Assembly: GCF_000372725.1 (NCBI RefSeq)
Contig: NW_005198768.1
Span: 28,879-63,650, forward strand
Direction: 5' to 3'
Length of the DNA: 34,772 nucleotides
Source of the DNA: Emiliania huxleyi CCMP1516
Lineage: Eukaryota > Haptophyta > Isochrysidales > Noelaerhabdaceae
Shown: piece after piece, positions 19,303-28,627 of the stretch
Layout of the letters: each line of letters begins with the position of its first letter
Position numbering within the stretch: position 1 is the first letter of the stretch
Notes under the pieces: generated by a model
Seen by the model: only the letters and a program-made list of their open reading frames with translations
The model's database searches: none
What the model was told of the DNA's origin: nothing
Position numbers and translations under genes: made by a program

Positions 19303-21476
19303 TCACCTCATTGACTCTCGCATCCCGAGGCTCGCGTCGCTCCCCCGCAGCGGCGACACCGCGCGGGGCATGGGCTCGCCGCACGTGTGCGACACCCGCG
19401 GCTCCGGCAGACTCACCCGCAGCTCACCCGAGCTGCCCGCCTCGCTCGTGACGCCTCGCCCGTCGCTGCCCTTCCACGCGGCAAAGCGCCCGCGGAAGAG
19501 GTCGTGCTTGACCGCAGAACCCGACGAATCGTACACCTTGTGCCCTCCCGCAACCCTAGCGGCGCCCGTCTCGGACGGCGGCACGCGCTGCTCGCCACCC
19601 GAGAGCGCCGCCTTGATTAGCTCGTCAATCGCGTCACCCTGGGCCTCGCGGCGGGGCTCTCTCCGGGGCGCGGCGCTCGCCGGCCTTCGCTTGACCGCAG
19701 AGCGGCTGCGGGCCGGCCGCCGCTCCGGCGGCGCGACGGCGGGGGCGGCGGTGGGCCACAGCCGCGGCGGTGGTTCCGGTGCTGGCGCCGGCGGCTCGGC
19801 GGGGGCTGGCACCGAGTAGCTGCGCGTCGAGAGCAGCTCCGTCTGGACGCGTTGCGGCTCCGGCGCGCGCACCCTCTCGGTGCGCGGCGTGGTCTGGTAC
19901 GTCTCGCGCGGCACGGTGTACGAGCGGAAGCCTGGCTGCGGCGTTGTGTTGCTAAAGGACTGCGAGCTCGACGGGATGGAGACGGTCCTCGAGTGGTCGA
20001 CGTGCACGATGTCGGGGGTCAGGTACCGTGGCACCTCCACCTCCTTGACCACCTCGCGGTCCGTCCATTTGACCACCTCGACGGGCACCTCCTGGATCTT
20101 GACCACCTCGACCGGCACCTCGCGCACCACGTCGCGCGGCACCTCCTTGATCACCTGGTCGACGGGCACCTCCTTGATCACCTCCTGGATGATGACCTTG
20201 TCGACGGGCACCTGCTTCTCCACCACCACCTCGCGGATCACCTCGATCGGCACCTCCTTGATAACCTCCTTGACGATCTCGATCGGCTTCTCGACGATGA
20301 CCTCGACAATTCGGTCGACAAACACCTCCTTCGGCACCTCGACGGGCACCTCCTTGACGACCTCGGTGACGACCTCCTGCACGACTGGCACCTCCTTCTC
20401 CCGGATCACCTCCACCACCACCTCGCGGATCGTCTCGTACGGCACCTCCACCAGCTTCTCCACCTCCCTGACCACCTCCACCTCCTTGATCACCTCGTAC
20501 GGCACGCCGCGGAACACCTCCTTGACAATCTCGACGGGCTTCTCGACGATGACCTCGACAACCTTCTCGACGATGCGCTCCACCTCCTTTTCGATCACCA
20601 CCTCTTTCACCACCTCCACCTCTTTGATCACCTCCTTCTCAACCACCTGCGTCACCGGCTTCTCAACGACGCGCACCTGCTCCAGCACCACCTCCTTGAC
20701 AATCGGCACCTCGACCACCTTGACCACTTCGACCACCTTGGGCACCTCTTTGATGACGTCCACAAACACCTCCTTTATGACATCGCGGTACACAATCTTC
20801 TCCACCTCCTTGATCACCTCGATGGGCACCTCTCTGATCACCTCCACCGGCACCGAAACCATCTTTGGTACCTCGCGCACCACCTCCTTGATCACCTCCT
20901 CCTTGACCTGCACCGTCTGGATCTGCCCGAGCGGCGCGTCATGCTCCTCAGGCCGGCCCTTGAGCACCATCTGCGGCGGTGGGAGGGATGGCCCCTCATA
21001 GTCTCGCCCTCACGGCCAAGGGAGCGTGTGCTGTCGAGCTGAGGACAGCACGGTGAAGGCAGAGGGTGGGATGGCGGCGGCGCGCCGTCGTCCCGCCGTG
21101 CTGCGATCCTGCAGGGCCCCCACCCGACACCCACGCCCCGGCAGCGGCCGGTACCGCAGCCGTTCCCGCGGGGGTGGCGCCAAATGAGGCGTCGCCAAAG
21201 GCAGCGGAGGTTTGGCCGGCTGCTTTGACTGGCGAAGCGGGTCCCGACGAGTCTGACGGCGCAGCCGCCGCCTTGGACATCTCTGCATCCTCTCGCCTAG
21301 ACCGCTCGCGCTGCAGCAGCGAGTTTTGCACCGCCTGCTCCTCCTCCGTTAGCTCCTGCGGGCAGAGCACGCGTCGTGCTCGGGGACAGGCTGCCGGCAG
21401 GCTCCTTGCCGGGGTGGAGCTGCGCTGCACTGCGACGGGGGCTGGTGCGGGTGGCGAGCGGGGCGAAGCTCACCAT
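19303..21476 (-). CDS. Alveolin/epiplastin-like membrane-skeleton protein, about three exons
   Basis: The last exon (20970-19303, stop TGA at 19303-19305) codes 555 residues. About 20-325 are continuous Val/Glu/Lys/Pro repeats such as EVIKEVPVEVIREVPIEVIK and EKPVEIVKEV, the pattern that defines alveolins (inner-membrane-complex proteins) and related articulins. These polymerise into a submembrane skeleton. Residues about 326-555 form a Pro/Ser/Arg-rich tail. The acceptor CCGCAG/ATG shows upstream exons exist. The preceding exon begins at 21355 after CTGCCCGCAG and reads ELTEEEQAVQNSLLQRERSR, then a Ser/Ala/Gly-rich stretch. A plausible first exon is just the ATG at 21476-21474, followed by a GTGAGC donor (118-nt intron). 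The donor of intron 2, within about 20971-21300, could not be fixed. No transmembrane segment is seen. The antisense His/Leu/Asp-rich frame is a shadow of the repeats. Confidence 0.8.
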
Positions 21477-21550
21477 AGTCTGTAACGGCTGAGAGTATAC
21501 AGTTGTTCCTCATTTGGGGACGCGCGTAGAAAAAAGTAAATTCTCACCGC

Positions 21551-21597
21551 TCCGTCACAGGTAACAAGCTCTGCTCTTGACGTATGCTAGGTCTCCA
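21551..21597. repeat. Dispersed repeat, copy 1 (partner 22748-22795)
   Basis: About 47 bp starting TCCGTCACAGGTAACAAG that recurs 1.2 kb away at 22748-22795 with about three substitutions and one indel. The second copy overlaps the 3' end of the Pro-rich membrane-protein gene and an 11-bp minisatellite. Confidence 0.8.
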
Positions 21598-22243
21598 GGA
21601 GGGTTCAGGAATGACTCATTCGAACACGTAAGTTTCGACCCCCCTGCACCAATGCTGTGTCCGCGGTATTTGCGGCAAAGAGCAAAACCATCCATGTTCT
21701 CGCCATCGCCTCCACCGCCGACGCCACCGCGGTCTCCTCTTCCACTGCCGCCTTTTCCGGAACCGGGGATCCGCCGCCTATCCCGCCCTTCATGCCCGAC
21801 GAGGCTCCACTGCCGCCGCAACCTTTGCCACCGCTGCTGCCGCTGGCCACTGTTAGAGGGCCCACAGCGTCCTAATCTAAAATCTGAGGATTGAGGATTC
21901 AGCCTTCGCTTTAGTGAGGCCAAAGTGAGTTTATGGATGGGTGAGAACGATGCGCGACACGAGGAGGCACACGCACCGACTCGTCGGCGACTCTGCTGCA
22001 CGCCGTTTCAGAATTTTTCTCAGCGTGAGCGAGACGTGGAAGAGTGCCACCGTCGGGTAGGACGGGTCGGCCCGGCGCATCGGAGTAGCCGTCGTGGTCG
22101 CGGCGAGCAGCGCCGGCCACTCCGGCGCCGCGTCGGCAACGTGGGAGCATGTCCACCGCCACTTCGCGGTCGCAGCGCTGTTTGTCGCCCAAAACGCCGC
22201 CTATCCCTCTGGCGGGCCAAAGATCGCCTCGCATGTCGATTTT

Positions 22244-22292
22244 GACTCGACGGGGGCATGGAGGCATCACGTCTCCATGCCCCCGTCAAGTC
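22244..22292. repeat. Hairpin with 20-bp arms and 9-nt loop
   Basis: Arms 22244-22263 and 22273-22292 are inverted copies with a single mismatch (core GACGGGGGCATGGAG / CTCCATGCCCCCGTC). The loop is GCATCACGT. The sequence lies in non-coding DNA. Confidence 0.9.
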
Positions 22293-22719
22293 GGAGCCAG
22301 TCTGCGGCGACCACAGCGCTCACCGCAGGGATAGGCGAGCTTTTCAGAGTCAAGCGATTGCGCGAAATCCCACACTGGTGGATTTTGGGGCGCTGTGGCC
22401 CCCCTACCACTGTGTACTCCATCTCCACAACACCGGGAAATCATCCAGATGAGGTGAGCTGGGACCTCCGCTGCGGCTCGACTCCGGGGGAGCCATATGG
22501 TAGCGTCCTAAGGTAAGATATGTATTATTCCTAAGGTAAACTTCTCCACACACAAGGTGGTGGGGCGCGATTTTGTTTATCTGGGAGCGAGACTTCCAGC
22601 ACGTTCCAGTTTGCGGTGCAGTGCTCCTCTTGCGTCCCGTATATTTGCCCTTTGCAGGAAGGGGACGCTCGTGACAATACATTGAAAAACGCAACTCTGT
22701 CACCGACACTGTGGTCCGC

Positions 22720-22759
22720 CACAGGTCCGTCACAGGTCCGTCACAGGTCCGTCACAGGT
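22720..22759. repeat. 11-bp minisatellite, CACAGGTCCGT unit
   Basis: About 3.6 copies, exact, at the stop codon of the minus-strand membrane-protein gene; the final Val-Thr-Asp-Leu-stop of that protein is encoded in it. It has the same 11-bp period as the intronic minisatellites but an unrelated unit. Confidence 0.9.
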
Positions 22760-23559
22760 ACCAAGCCCTGCTCTCGACGTATGCTAGGCTCTCCATACTC
22801 CGACGGTGGATCCATGCTGGAGGCTCGACGGAGCGATCGAGTCGTCATCGATCGCAGGAGATCCGGACGGAGGTCGCGATTGTCCTCCACCGGTTTTTCG
22901 GCAAGCCTGCTCCTCTCGGCGCGGTCGTCGGCCCCGGCCCGGCGGCAGACATACGCACTGAAGGCGAGTAGGAGCATACTGGAAGGCATAAACACAGCGA
23001 CTGGCACGAGCCAGCTGGGCTGCCGGGAGTACGGCGACCCACCGAACTTCCACGGTTTCCGCCCTAGCAGCAGGAACAAGCTAGGGCGGCCCTCGGCGTT
23101 GCGAAATATGTTCCACTTGTTGAGCAGGAAACCAAGGTCCGTGACGATGCTGCTGTTGTCCATCACGATCCGGAGGACCTCATCACGCTGTGCTGTCGGC
23201 ACGATGGTCACCTTCAACTTGGTGTCGCTGGACCAACCAAGGTCCTCGACGGCAATCTGGTCTGCAGTGATGTTTGCTTCAGGCGCGGCATCGGCGAAGG
23301 AATCGAGCAGGGCGGCCTTGATGCGGTCGACGAGGGTGGAACCTTGACCCTCGAGCGCGGTGGCCAGCAGCTGACGTGCCGGTTCCGGTGAGGGCGGAAG
23401 CGAGGGCGGAGGCGGCGAGGGCGGAGGCGGCGAGGGCGGTGGCGGCGAGGGCGGAGGCGGCGAGGGCGGAGGCGGCGAGGGCGGAGGCGGCGAGGGCGGA
23501 GGCGGCGAGGGAGGCGGCGGAACGGCGAAGCCGATGGCGAGCACAAGAGCAGTGATCAT
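22741..23559 (-). CDS. Type I membrane protein with Pro-rich (PPPPS) stalk, 272 aa
   Basis: Residues 1-13 (MITALVLAIGFAV) are a short signal peptide. Residues 14-58 are repeats of Pro4-Ser, the hydroxyproline-type glycosylated stalk known from pherophorin-like algal extracellular-matrix proteins; its DNA is a 12-bp minisatellite (about 23400-23520). An ectodomain of about 90 residues follows (VDRIKAALLDSF, ITADQIAVEDLGW, KLKVTIVPTAQRDEVLRIVM), with N-glycosylation sequons NIT and NSS. Its alternating pattern resembles SEA-like domains, by inference. A hydrophobic segment WLVPVAVFMPSSMLLLAFSA (about 183-202) is followed by Arg-Arg and a 65-residue charged, Ser/Arg-rich cytosolic tail. It is likely a cell-surface or scale/matrix-anchoring protein. 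Single exon; start is the ATG that begins the signal peptide. The 3' end overlaps a duplicated segment, so the last residues may be recently acquired. Confidence 0.75.
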   Translation of the reverse strand: MITALVLAIGFAVPPPPSPPPPSPPPPSPPPPSPPPPSPPPPSPPPPSPPPPSLPPSPEPARQLLATALEGQGSTLVDRIKAALLDSFADAAPEANITADQIAVEDLGWSSDTKLKVTIVPTAQRDEVLRIVMDNSSIVTDLGFLLNKWNIFRNAEGRPSLFLLLGRKPWKFGGSPYSRQPSWLVPVAVFMPSSMLLLAFSAYVCRRAGADDRAERSRLAEKPVEDNRDLRPDLLRSMTTRSLRRASSMDPPSEYGEPSIRREQGLVPVTDL

Positions 23560-24100
23560 TCCCGCTCAGCACTCACCGTGCGCCGCACACCCTTGATGTG
23601 ATGATGTGCCTTGCGGCTTGATGTGAGACACCCTTGATGTGAGTGATGTGTGGCACTGTTGGTGCGAGAGAGTGCGAGCCGCTGGGCGAGCCGCCTTCCC
23701 GCATCCACACCTGTATGTCTTTTTTTCTGTGTTCGGTGGGCTCTGCTCCTGTGGTGGGGGCGACGGCTTCTGAGGAAGCCGTCGCCCGCGCCTTGCCTGT
23801 CGCGTGAATCGTGCTGTGCGACCGCTTTTTTCCGTAAAATTCCTTTTCCCGATTGTCCGTTTGGGGCACGGTGGTCCGCAAGAGTTGTTTGGTATTGCTA
23901 AAAATCTCTCTCTCGGTCCGCGGACCGAGCGGCTTTCTTTCGGGAATTCGGTTTCCCCTCTCTCTCGCCTTTTTGTCTGTTCGTTCGAATCTCGGCCTCT
24001 GCCATTCTTTTGTTGTGTAAAAATTCTTTTGTTTGTGTTAGTGCCAGTGCGCGCCAGTCCCGTGCCTAACTAGTGTCGTGAGAGAGAGACTCAGGGGCTG
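23560..24100. other. Intergenic; perfect hairpin and dispersed repeats
   Basis: No gene seen. A perfect 13-bp inverted repeat with a TGAG loop lies at 23758-23787 (GGGCGACGGCTTC / GAAGCCGTCGCCC). CCTTGATGTGA occurs twice near 23590 and 23631. A motif beginning AGAGTTGTTTGGTATT (23881-23916) recurs at 9722-9758. GTGTTAGTGCCAGTGCGCGC (24035-24054) recurs at 33771. Local composition is more AT-rich than the genes. Confidence 0.55.
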
Positions 24101-26260
24101 TACTATCGGCAAGCGCAGCCTCCTAGCGCGCTTCAAGAGAAGCAAGGCCTCAGCTTGTCCCACTCCGCGTCGACGATCCAGGCCATCATGTCGGCGAGCA
24201 GATTTGTCTGCAGCGGCGTGAACTCCATCAGGCCCTTGTTCTGCCCAAGCGTCGCAAAGGTGGGAAAGTTACCCGGCGTGTTGACGCTGTCCACCTCGCC
24301 GTTGAGCACGGCCTCGAGGGTCGCCGGCGGCACCTTCTCCAGCCACTGGCGAGGCGCTTGGTTCCAAATGACGGTGTAGTTGCACGTGTACGGCACGACC
24401 CCGTGGAAGGTGTTGGCGTGCACCTGGCCGGCGAGGTGGTGCGTGGGTGAGTAGAAGCGACAGCGGTGGACGGGAGAGGGAGGAGGAGAGTGTTGCATGG
24501 GGTCGGAGCGCAAACGGGAGATACTGGGGAGTGAGGTAGGGATGTCGGCGAGCGCACCTCCACGTTCTCGAGCCGCGCGACGAGCGGGGCGCCGGACGCC
24601 AGCGCCGCCTCGAACTTCTCGCACAGCTCGTGGTAGCGCTCAATCGCAAAGACCCGGTTGGTCTGGTAGTTAAATCCGGGGTACGTGTAGTTCCACGAGC
24701 CGTCGGCGGCGATGAGAGGGACGCCGAACAAGCTCGACAGGTCCGGCGAGAGCGCCGCCGCGTCGTACTCGTTCTGCGTCATCTTGCTCGGTGGCGGCCG
24801 CTTCTGCTTCGTGTTGTCTTCGTGCTCCTATCGGACGAGTTGGCGTGTGAGGGTCGAGCCCTCCAGCGACGAGGGCGCCGGCGCGGCGAGGTGGGTTGGC
24901 GAGGCGAAGTGGCGGTGTGAGGAGCGCGGTTGGCTCTCCTCGTTGCTGCACTTGGAGCAGAAGGGGGTGCCGGAGCTCATCAGGACGAGAACCTCCTTGC
25001 ACTGGCGCCGCAGCAGTGTGAGCGAGGCCGTGTTGTCGAGGTTTCCGCCGTCACCGAGCTTGAGCGTGTTCCACACGCCCACGTTGGTCTCAAAGCGCGC
25101 GGTGGGCAAAAGGGCCTCGAGGACAGCGTTCTCGATCCTCCCCTTGGGCGAGATTCGCTTCGAGCTGAGGTAGGCGGCCTCCATCATGCTGCCCGCGCCG
25201 ATGTAAAACTCCAGCGAGTTAGCCTTGCCAAAACCCTGGCTCCATTCGGACGGAGGCACACCTGGCACGTGGCCAATGTCGAGAGTCTCGCTCATGCAAG
25301 CCAAGCCGCTGACCTCGGCCGGGGGGCCCGAGTAGCCGGTCGCCACCTCGCTCGGCGACACCACGTACTGCACGGGAGCGCAATTATCGTGCTTCGCGCG
25401 CGCCTCCTCGGGTGACGGGCCGTCTATCGTGGCGGCTGCCACGTCGGCGGCGTTGATGTTCCTGACAAAGTCCTTGGCGAGGCTCATCCCAATGCACCCA
25501 GGCAGGGTGCACGCGGGAATTGGGCCCAACTGCGCCACCGATGGGCCGTACATTGTGATGCCAATCAGCGGGGTCGAGGCGCAGTACTTGGCCGGAAAGA
25601 GGTAGTCGTCCCGGCGGCCGCCTTTGGCGTCCACCTCGGCAGCCGAAGCGGCAAACAGCTTTCCCTGCGGCACGCCAAAGGGCGCGAGGTAGACCCGCCA
25701 GACGTTGCGGATCCACGAGATCGCGCCGAAGGGTTGTAGCGCGAGGGAGGATGCGATGCACGACAAGGGAAAGGAGAGCAGGATCGAGCAGTACGTCATG
25801 GGCTTGGTGGACACCGGTTGGCCCATGCTGCGGGGCTCAACTGTGCTGCAGGCCTCAACGGTGAGCTCCGACGGTGAAAGCGCAGCGCGGCCCACGTCGA
25901 GCAGCACATCGCGAGGCACCGTCTGGTTGAAGGAGTACGTGGCCGTGGCCCAGCCGCCGCCGCTCGCGCCCGACATCCACTGCTTCTCCGGTGGGTTGTC
26001 CAGCGCTCCCTTGACCGCGAGACCGCGCAGCACCCCAAAGGCACACGTGTAGGCACGATTGCCGCCGCCACTGAGCGCGATGCCCGTTCCTCCCGTGTCT
26101 GGTCCACGCTGCGCCGCTGCCGCCGCCGCAGCGGCCTCCGCACGGCGAGTGGCCAGGAAATTGTGCGACGGCTTGGGGTGCGTCGGCAGCTTGGTCCCCC
26201 TGCCGCCGTCCTTGGTGGGGGGCGGCGGCATACATTGTATGTGTCAAGGAGCGATCGACG
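24101..26260. repeat. Segmental duplication, copy 1 (partner 31200-33470)
   Basis: About 2.2 kb carrying the entire hydrolase gene, in direct orientation with copy 2 seven kb away. Homology starts at TACTATCGGC and ends at GGAGCGATCGAC. The copies differ by scattered substitutions, a 67-bp intron and a 45-bp insertion, both present only in copy 2. Confidence 0.93.
24133..26231 (-). CDS. Patatin/cPLA2-like lipid hydrolase, copy 1, three exons, 599 aa
   Basis: Exons 26231-24952, 24786-24558 and 24423-24133 (1800 nt). The catalytic layout of the cPLA2/lysophospholipase-B group is visible: an oxyanion-hole loop IALSGGGNRAYT (about 51-62), the nucleophile elbow WMSGASGGGW (Ser90 in G-x-S-x-G), and the Asp motif KLGDGGNLDN (Asp394). 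These enzymes cleave fatty-acyl esters of phospholipids through a Ser/Asp dyad. No signal peptide; a hydrophobic stretch (SILLSFPLSCIASSLAL, about 149-165) may touch the membrane. Intron 2 (24424-24557) is GT-AG with CAG/GTGCAC joining to ENVEVHANTFHG. Intron 1 (24787-24951, donor AA/GTGCAG) is less certain, but its phase fits exactly. The start is the first ATG after an in-frame stop. A nearly identical paralogue lies at 31232-33442. Confidence 0.82.
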
Positions 26261-27052
26261 GGCGATGACGGGCACCGGAACGAAACACAAAGAAAAGAAT
26301 TTTAACTTGCCCAATCGCCGACGGGTGCGGCGTGCGGGACCGCGGCGCAGCCAGTGCCGTGGCGATGCCTCCGGCTGTTTGTTTGCGGCGGGCGGCTTGC
26401 TGCTCGCTGCATGGCGAAAGACTCGTCTCGCCACACGCCAAGGGCTTATGCTCTGGCCGAGACGTGAGGCGCATGCGCCCAGGAGGGGAGGGGCATGCGT
26501 AACGACACTGCTAGAGATGCCTTTCGGGGCCCAGAGATAAAACTTCTGATGCCATGCGTGACCTAGTAGTGTCCCCAGCTATGGGCGTGTGTCCACGTTG
26601 TTGCCAGGTGTGGTGTGGACGCGAGAATAGCTCCGCCGTTCATGGAGGCAACCGATGCGAGTCCGACTGGTGTGTGTCGTCGTGGTTTCGTATCAAGAAT
26701 ACTCCACTGTCACTCACTCACACGCCCGTCTGCCCCCAACCCGTCTCTTCGAACCAACTGGATCAAGAACAAGCAAAAGAACAAACAGGAGGCGGCAAAC
26801 GGCCTCTTGTCCTCGGCCCCAGTCGCAGTGCGCAGTGGGAGGTGCCCGCGCCGCCTAAGCTCTGCGGACGGGCCCCTCCACCCTTCATGTACGGATCATG
26901 TAGAGCGCTCGTCCCGCGTCCCACTTCGCGCTGTCCAAGCCATCGGTTTTTGATTTTTTTCAGCCCGCTCGCTACGACGTACGAGTGTATGATCTAGTGC
27001 CTGACAGAGACCCGTCGGCGTCGCGCTGGGAGGGACACTCTCTTGGAGCGCT
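26261..27052. other. Intergenic between hydrolase copy 1 and Kelch gene 1
   Basis: About 790 bp without a supportable gene. It should hold the hydrolase 5' flank (right of 26231) and the Kelch gene 3' UTR. A 147-codon plus-strand frame at 26554-26997 exists, but its composition and lack of motif make it unconvincing. No hairpin or transposon end recognised. Confidence 0.4.
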
Positions 27053-28204
27053 CTACATCAAGACTGCGAAAGAAGCGCTTCGCGCCGTCGCCATCGGGGC
27101 CACCGCCTCCCACACATTCTCGGCCGGGTCGTACCGCTCCACCGAGCTGAGGTAGCCGTCCTCGTTGTTGCGGCCTCCCACAGCGTACAGCTTGCCGTCG
27201 AGCACCACCACGCCGTGCTCGACCCGCTCCTCCGCCATCGGCGCCACCGCCTCCCACCCGTTCGTCGCCGGGTCGTACCGCTCGACCGAGCTGAGGTAGC
27301 CGTTGTTGTGGCCGCCGACAGCGTACAGCTTGCCGTCGAGCACCACCGCGGCGTGAGCAAGCCGCGCCGTTGCCATCGGTGCCACCTCCTCCCACCCGTT
27401 CGTCGCCGCGTCGTACCGCTCGACCGAGCTCAGGCGGCTGTCGTTGCCGGCTCCGCCCACAGCGTACAGTTTGCCGTCGAGCACCGCGACAGCGTGAGCC
27501 ATCCGCGCCGACGGCAGCGGCGCCACCTCCTCCCACGCATTGGCAGCCGGATCGTACCGCTCGACCGAGCTGAGCCAGCCGTCGTCGTCGTTGTCGCCTC
27601 CCACAGCATACAGCTTGCCGTCGAGCACCGCCATGCCGTGATACGCGCGCGCCTCCGCCATCGGCGCCACTTCCTCCCACGACTTCGTAGCCAGGTCGTA
27701 CCGCTCCACCAGGTTGGAAGTTGCCAAGTCGTCCTCATCATCCTGGCCGCCCGCCGCGTAGAGCTTGCCATCGAGTACCGCCATGTGCGCCCTCAGGCGC
27801 CCCGACGGCATCGGCGCCACAGCCTCCTCCTCCCACTCGTTTGTGGACGGGTCGTACCGCTCCAGCGAGTTGAGGAACTCGCCCTCTCCGTCTTGGCCGC
27901 CGATCACGGTCAGGCGCGGCCTCTCGCGCTTCTTCAGCGTCTCCTTCCAGCCGCGGCGCCACGCGCGGCACGTCCCCTTGGCGGCGTGCGCCTTGGTCGG
28001 CAGCTGGGCGAGGATGTGCGGGGCGAGGTCCGGCGAGAGGAGGACCTCGGAGAGCACCCACTCGGGCTGCTCCACGAGCCGAGCGGCGTGCTCCTCCGCC
28101 ACGCGCAGCGCGGCGTCGCTCGCGCCCGCCTGCGCCTCGATGATGGCGCACAGCTGCGCTGGCGAGAGGACCGAGACGCGGGCGCCGATGCGGTGGGCGG
28201 CCAT
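27053..28204 (-). CDS. F-box-like/Kelch-repeat protein, paralogue 1, 383 aa
   Basis: A single-exon gene. After a short N-terminus (MAAHRIGARVSVLSPAQL) comes an F-box-like segment LSEVLLSPDLAPHILAQLPT to TCRAWRRGW (about 51-86), which in this family binds Skp1. It is followed by six Kelch blades (about 97-383), each with the double-glycine strand VLDGKLYAVGG and the paired W/Y motif SSVERYDPATNGWEEVAPM. The set should fold as a six-bladed propeller that binds a protein substrate, so an SCF-type ubiquitin adaptor role is the standard inference. The repeats are unusually uniform at DNA level, suggesting gene conversion or recent blade duplication. A paralogue lies at 29886-31031, and about 40 bp of 3' UTR is also shared. 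The start is the ATG conserved between both copies. Confidence 0.88.
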   Translation of the reverse strand: MAAHRIGARVSVLSPAQLCAIIEAQAGASDAALRVAEEHAARLVEQPEWVLSEVLLSPDLAPHILAQLPTKAHAAKGTCRAWRRGWKETLKKRERPRLTVIGGQDGEGEFLNSLERYDPSTNEWEEEAVAPMPSGRLRAHMAVLDGKLYAAGGQDDEDDLATSNLVERYDLATKSWEEVAPMAEARAYHGMAVLDGKLYAVGGDNDDDGWLSSVERYDPAANAWEEVAPLPSARMAHAVAVLDGKLYAVGGAGNDSRLSSVERYDAATNGWEEVAPMATARLAHAAVVLDGKLYAVGGHNNGYLSSVERYDPATNGWEAVAPMAEERVEHGVVVLDGKLYAVGGRNNEDGYLSSVERYDPAENVWEAVAPMATARSASFAVLM

Positions 28205-28594
28205 CTCACAGCGCGGGCTTGTCTCTCCTGCTGCCGGCTTGTCTGCCGGCTTGCTAAAAAAATTCGGCGGCGATTAGGCGAATGTGAGTTGGGAGCGAGG
28301 GGGCGGAAGTGTTCAGTGCGGTAGATGGTCAGCTCGAGGCGCGTGAGCCGGACTTGTGAGCCGGACCACCCCCTCTTGTTCCCTGCGTTGTTGAGCCAGG
28401 ACTCAACATACTCGGGCTGTCGCCGTCCCAAACTGTCACTCCCCTTTCTCCCGGCCGAGGTGGGGCGCGCGCGGGGGCGGCGGGTGTGCGGCGGGTGTGC
28501 GGGATGTCTGTGGGCCCGAGAGCGATATGCCATGTCCGCCTTGCGTTTGTTTCATAACATCGAAGGCTAGCTCAAAAAATTTAAACGGGTTTTC

Positions 28595-28627
<33 letters not shown>

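Larger units (their letters stand above)
21477..22740. other. Intergenic region with hairpin and duplicated segment
   Basis: No gene is supportable. A short frame at 21657-21875 (Ala/Ser then Pro-rich) is coding-like on the plus strand but lacks an ATG. It follows a GTAAGT-like donor at 21629, so it could be an exon of a small unknown gene. The region also holds a 20-bp-arm hairpin (22244-22292), an inverted pair CGCCTATCCCT/AGGGATAGGCG (about 22198-22208 and 22327-22338), a direct repeat TCCTAAGGTAA (22506-22516, 22529-22539), and a segment similar to 22748-22795. Confidence 0.4.

Noticed and set aside
19852..21042. Plus-strand frames rich in His/Leu/Asp and in Ser/Thr, 370-400 codons long
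   Set aside because: They are antisense shadows of the Val/Glu/Lys repeat domain of the minus-strand alveolin-like gene, whose periodic codons keep the other frames open.
21555..22001. Overlapping minus- and plus-strand small ORFs (about 70-150 codons)
   Set aside because: Both strands are open because of GC-rich Ala/Gly/Pro codons; neither has an ATG in good context with a recognisable domain. The plus-strand exon possibility is noted in the intergenic entry.
23960..24010. GTTCGAATC-like T-loop suggestive of a tRNA
   Set aside because: No acceptor, D or anticodon stem could be paired around it.
26554..26997. 147-codon plus-strand ORF
   Set aside because: Mixed composition, many rare-type codons for this genome and no motif.
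27215..28324. 369-codon plus-strand frame across the Kelch gene
   Set aside because: Antisense shadow of the Kelch repeats; its repetitiveness follows the blade period and no motif is present.
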